Source of the DNA: an uncultured Capnocytophaga sp.
Lineage (GTDB): Bacteria > Bacteroidota > Bacteroidia > Flavobacteriales > Flavobacteriaceae
DNA length: 5,699 bases
Reading direction: 5' to 3'
Assembly: GCA_915070235.1 (NCBI GenBank)
Contig: CAJZFM010000149.1
Span: forward strand, 1 to 5,699
Shown here: one piece after another, positions 5,691-5,699 of the stretch
Position numbering within the stretch: position 1 is the stretch's first letter
Layout of the letters: every line of letters starts with the position of its first letter
Notes under the pieces: model-generated
Told to the model about the DNA's origin: nothing
Database searches by the model: none
What the model saw: only the letters and a program-made list of their open reading frames with translations
Program-made: the position numbers and the translations under genes

Positions 5691-5699
5691 TGATAAGAA

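Overview
The window looks like chromosomal DNA of a Bacteroidota bacterium, most likely Flavobacteriales and possibly Capnocytophaga (the genus is a guess). The reasons are promoters of the Bacteroidota type (TTG, about 20 nt, then TAnnTTTG), start codons preceded by A-rich tracts instead of a strong Shine-Dalgarno, a tRNA gene without encoded CCA, outer-membrane and periplasmic proteins of Bacteroidota type, and short 7-bp tandem repeats between genes.

Layout. Positions 1-652 are very AT-rich. They hold, on the minus strand, a 151-aa putative exported protein of unknown function. Its ATG overlaps the stop codon (ATGA) of a truncated upstream reading frame of which only about 31 C-terminal codons remain. 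Positions 653-1458 are a complete but dead IS1-family insertion sequence: recognisable terminal inverted repeats, an inward promoter, and a transposase gene with a TGA in place of the conserved Trp of the TDDW motif. Between the IS and murG (1459-1520) lie a possible promoter and an ATG-AAA-AAA start that runs straight into the IS. Together with the fragment on the far side, this suggests that the IS, with an adjacent deletion, destroyed a gene that was translationally coupled to the 151-aa gene.

Positions 1521-2594 encode MurG (minus strand), the lipid II-forming glycosyltransferase, here without murC, ftsW or other division/cell-wall cluster neighbours. Immediately upstream of it, on the same strand, are a strong AT-rich hairpin and tRNA-Phe(GAA) with a near-consensus promoter. 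I see no separate promoter for murG, so it may depend on read-through from the tRNA gene.

Divergently, on the plus strand, lie a beta-barrel outer-membrane protein of FadL/OmpP1-like type (2988-4235) and a secreted TPR protein (4371-5690). They are separated by 135 nt that contains an 11-copy heptamer array and a second, shorter heptamer array. They probably form one envelope-related transcription unit. The most unusual points are the wrecked coupled gene pair at the IS, the tRNA-hairpin-murG arrangement, and three different 7-bp repeat arrays at gene boundaries.
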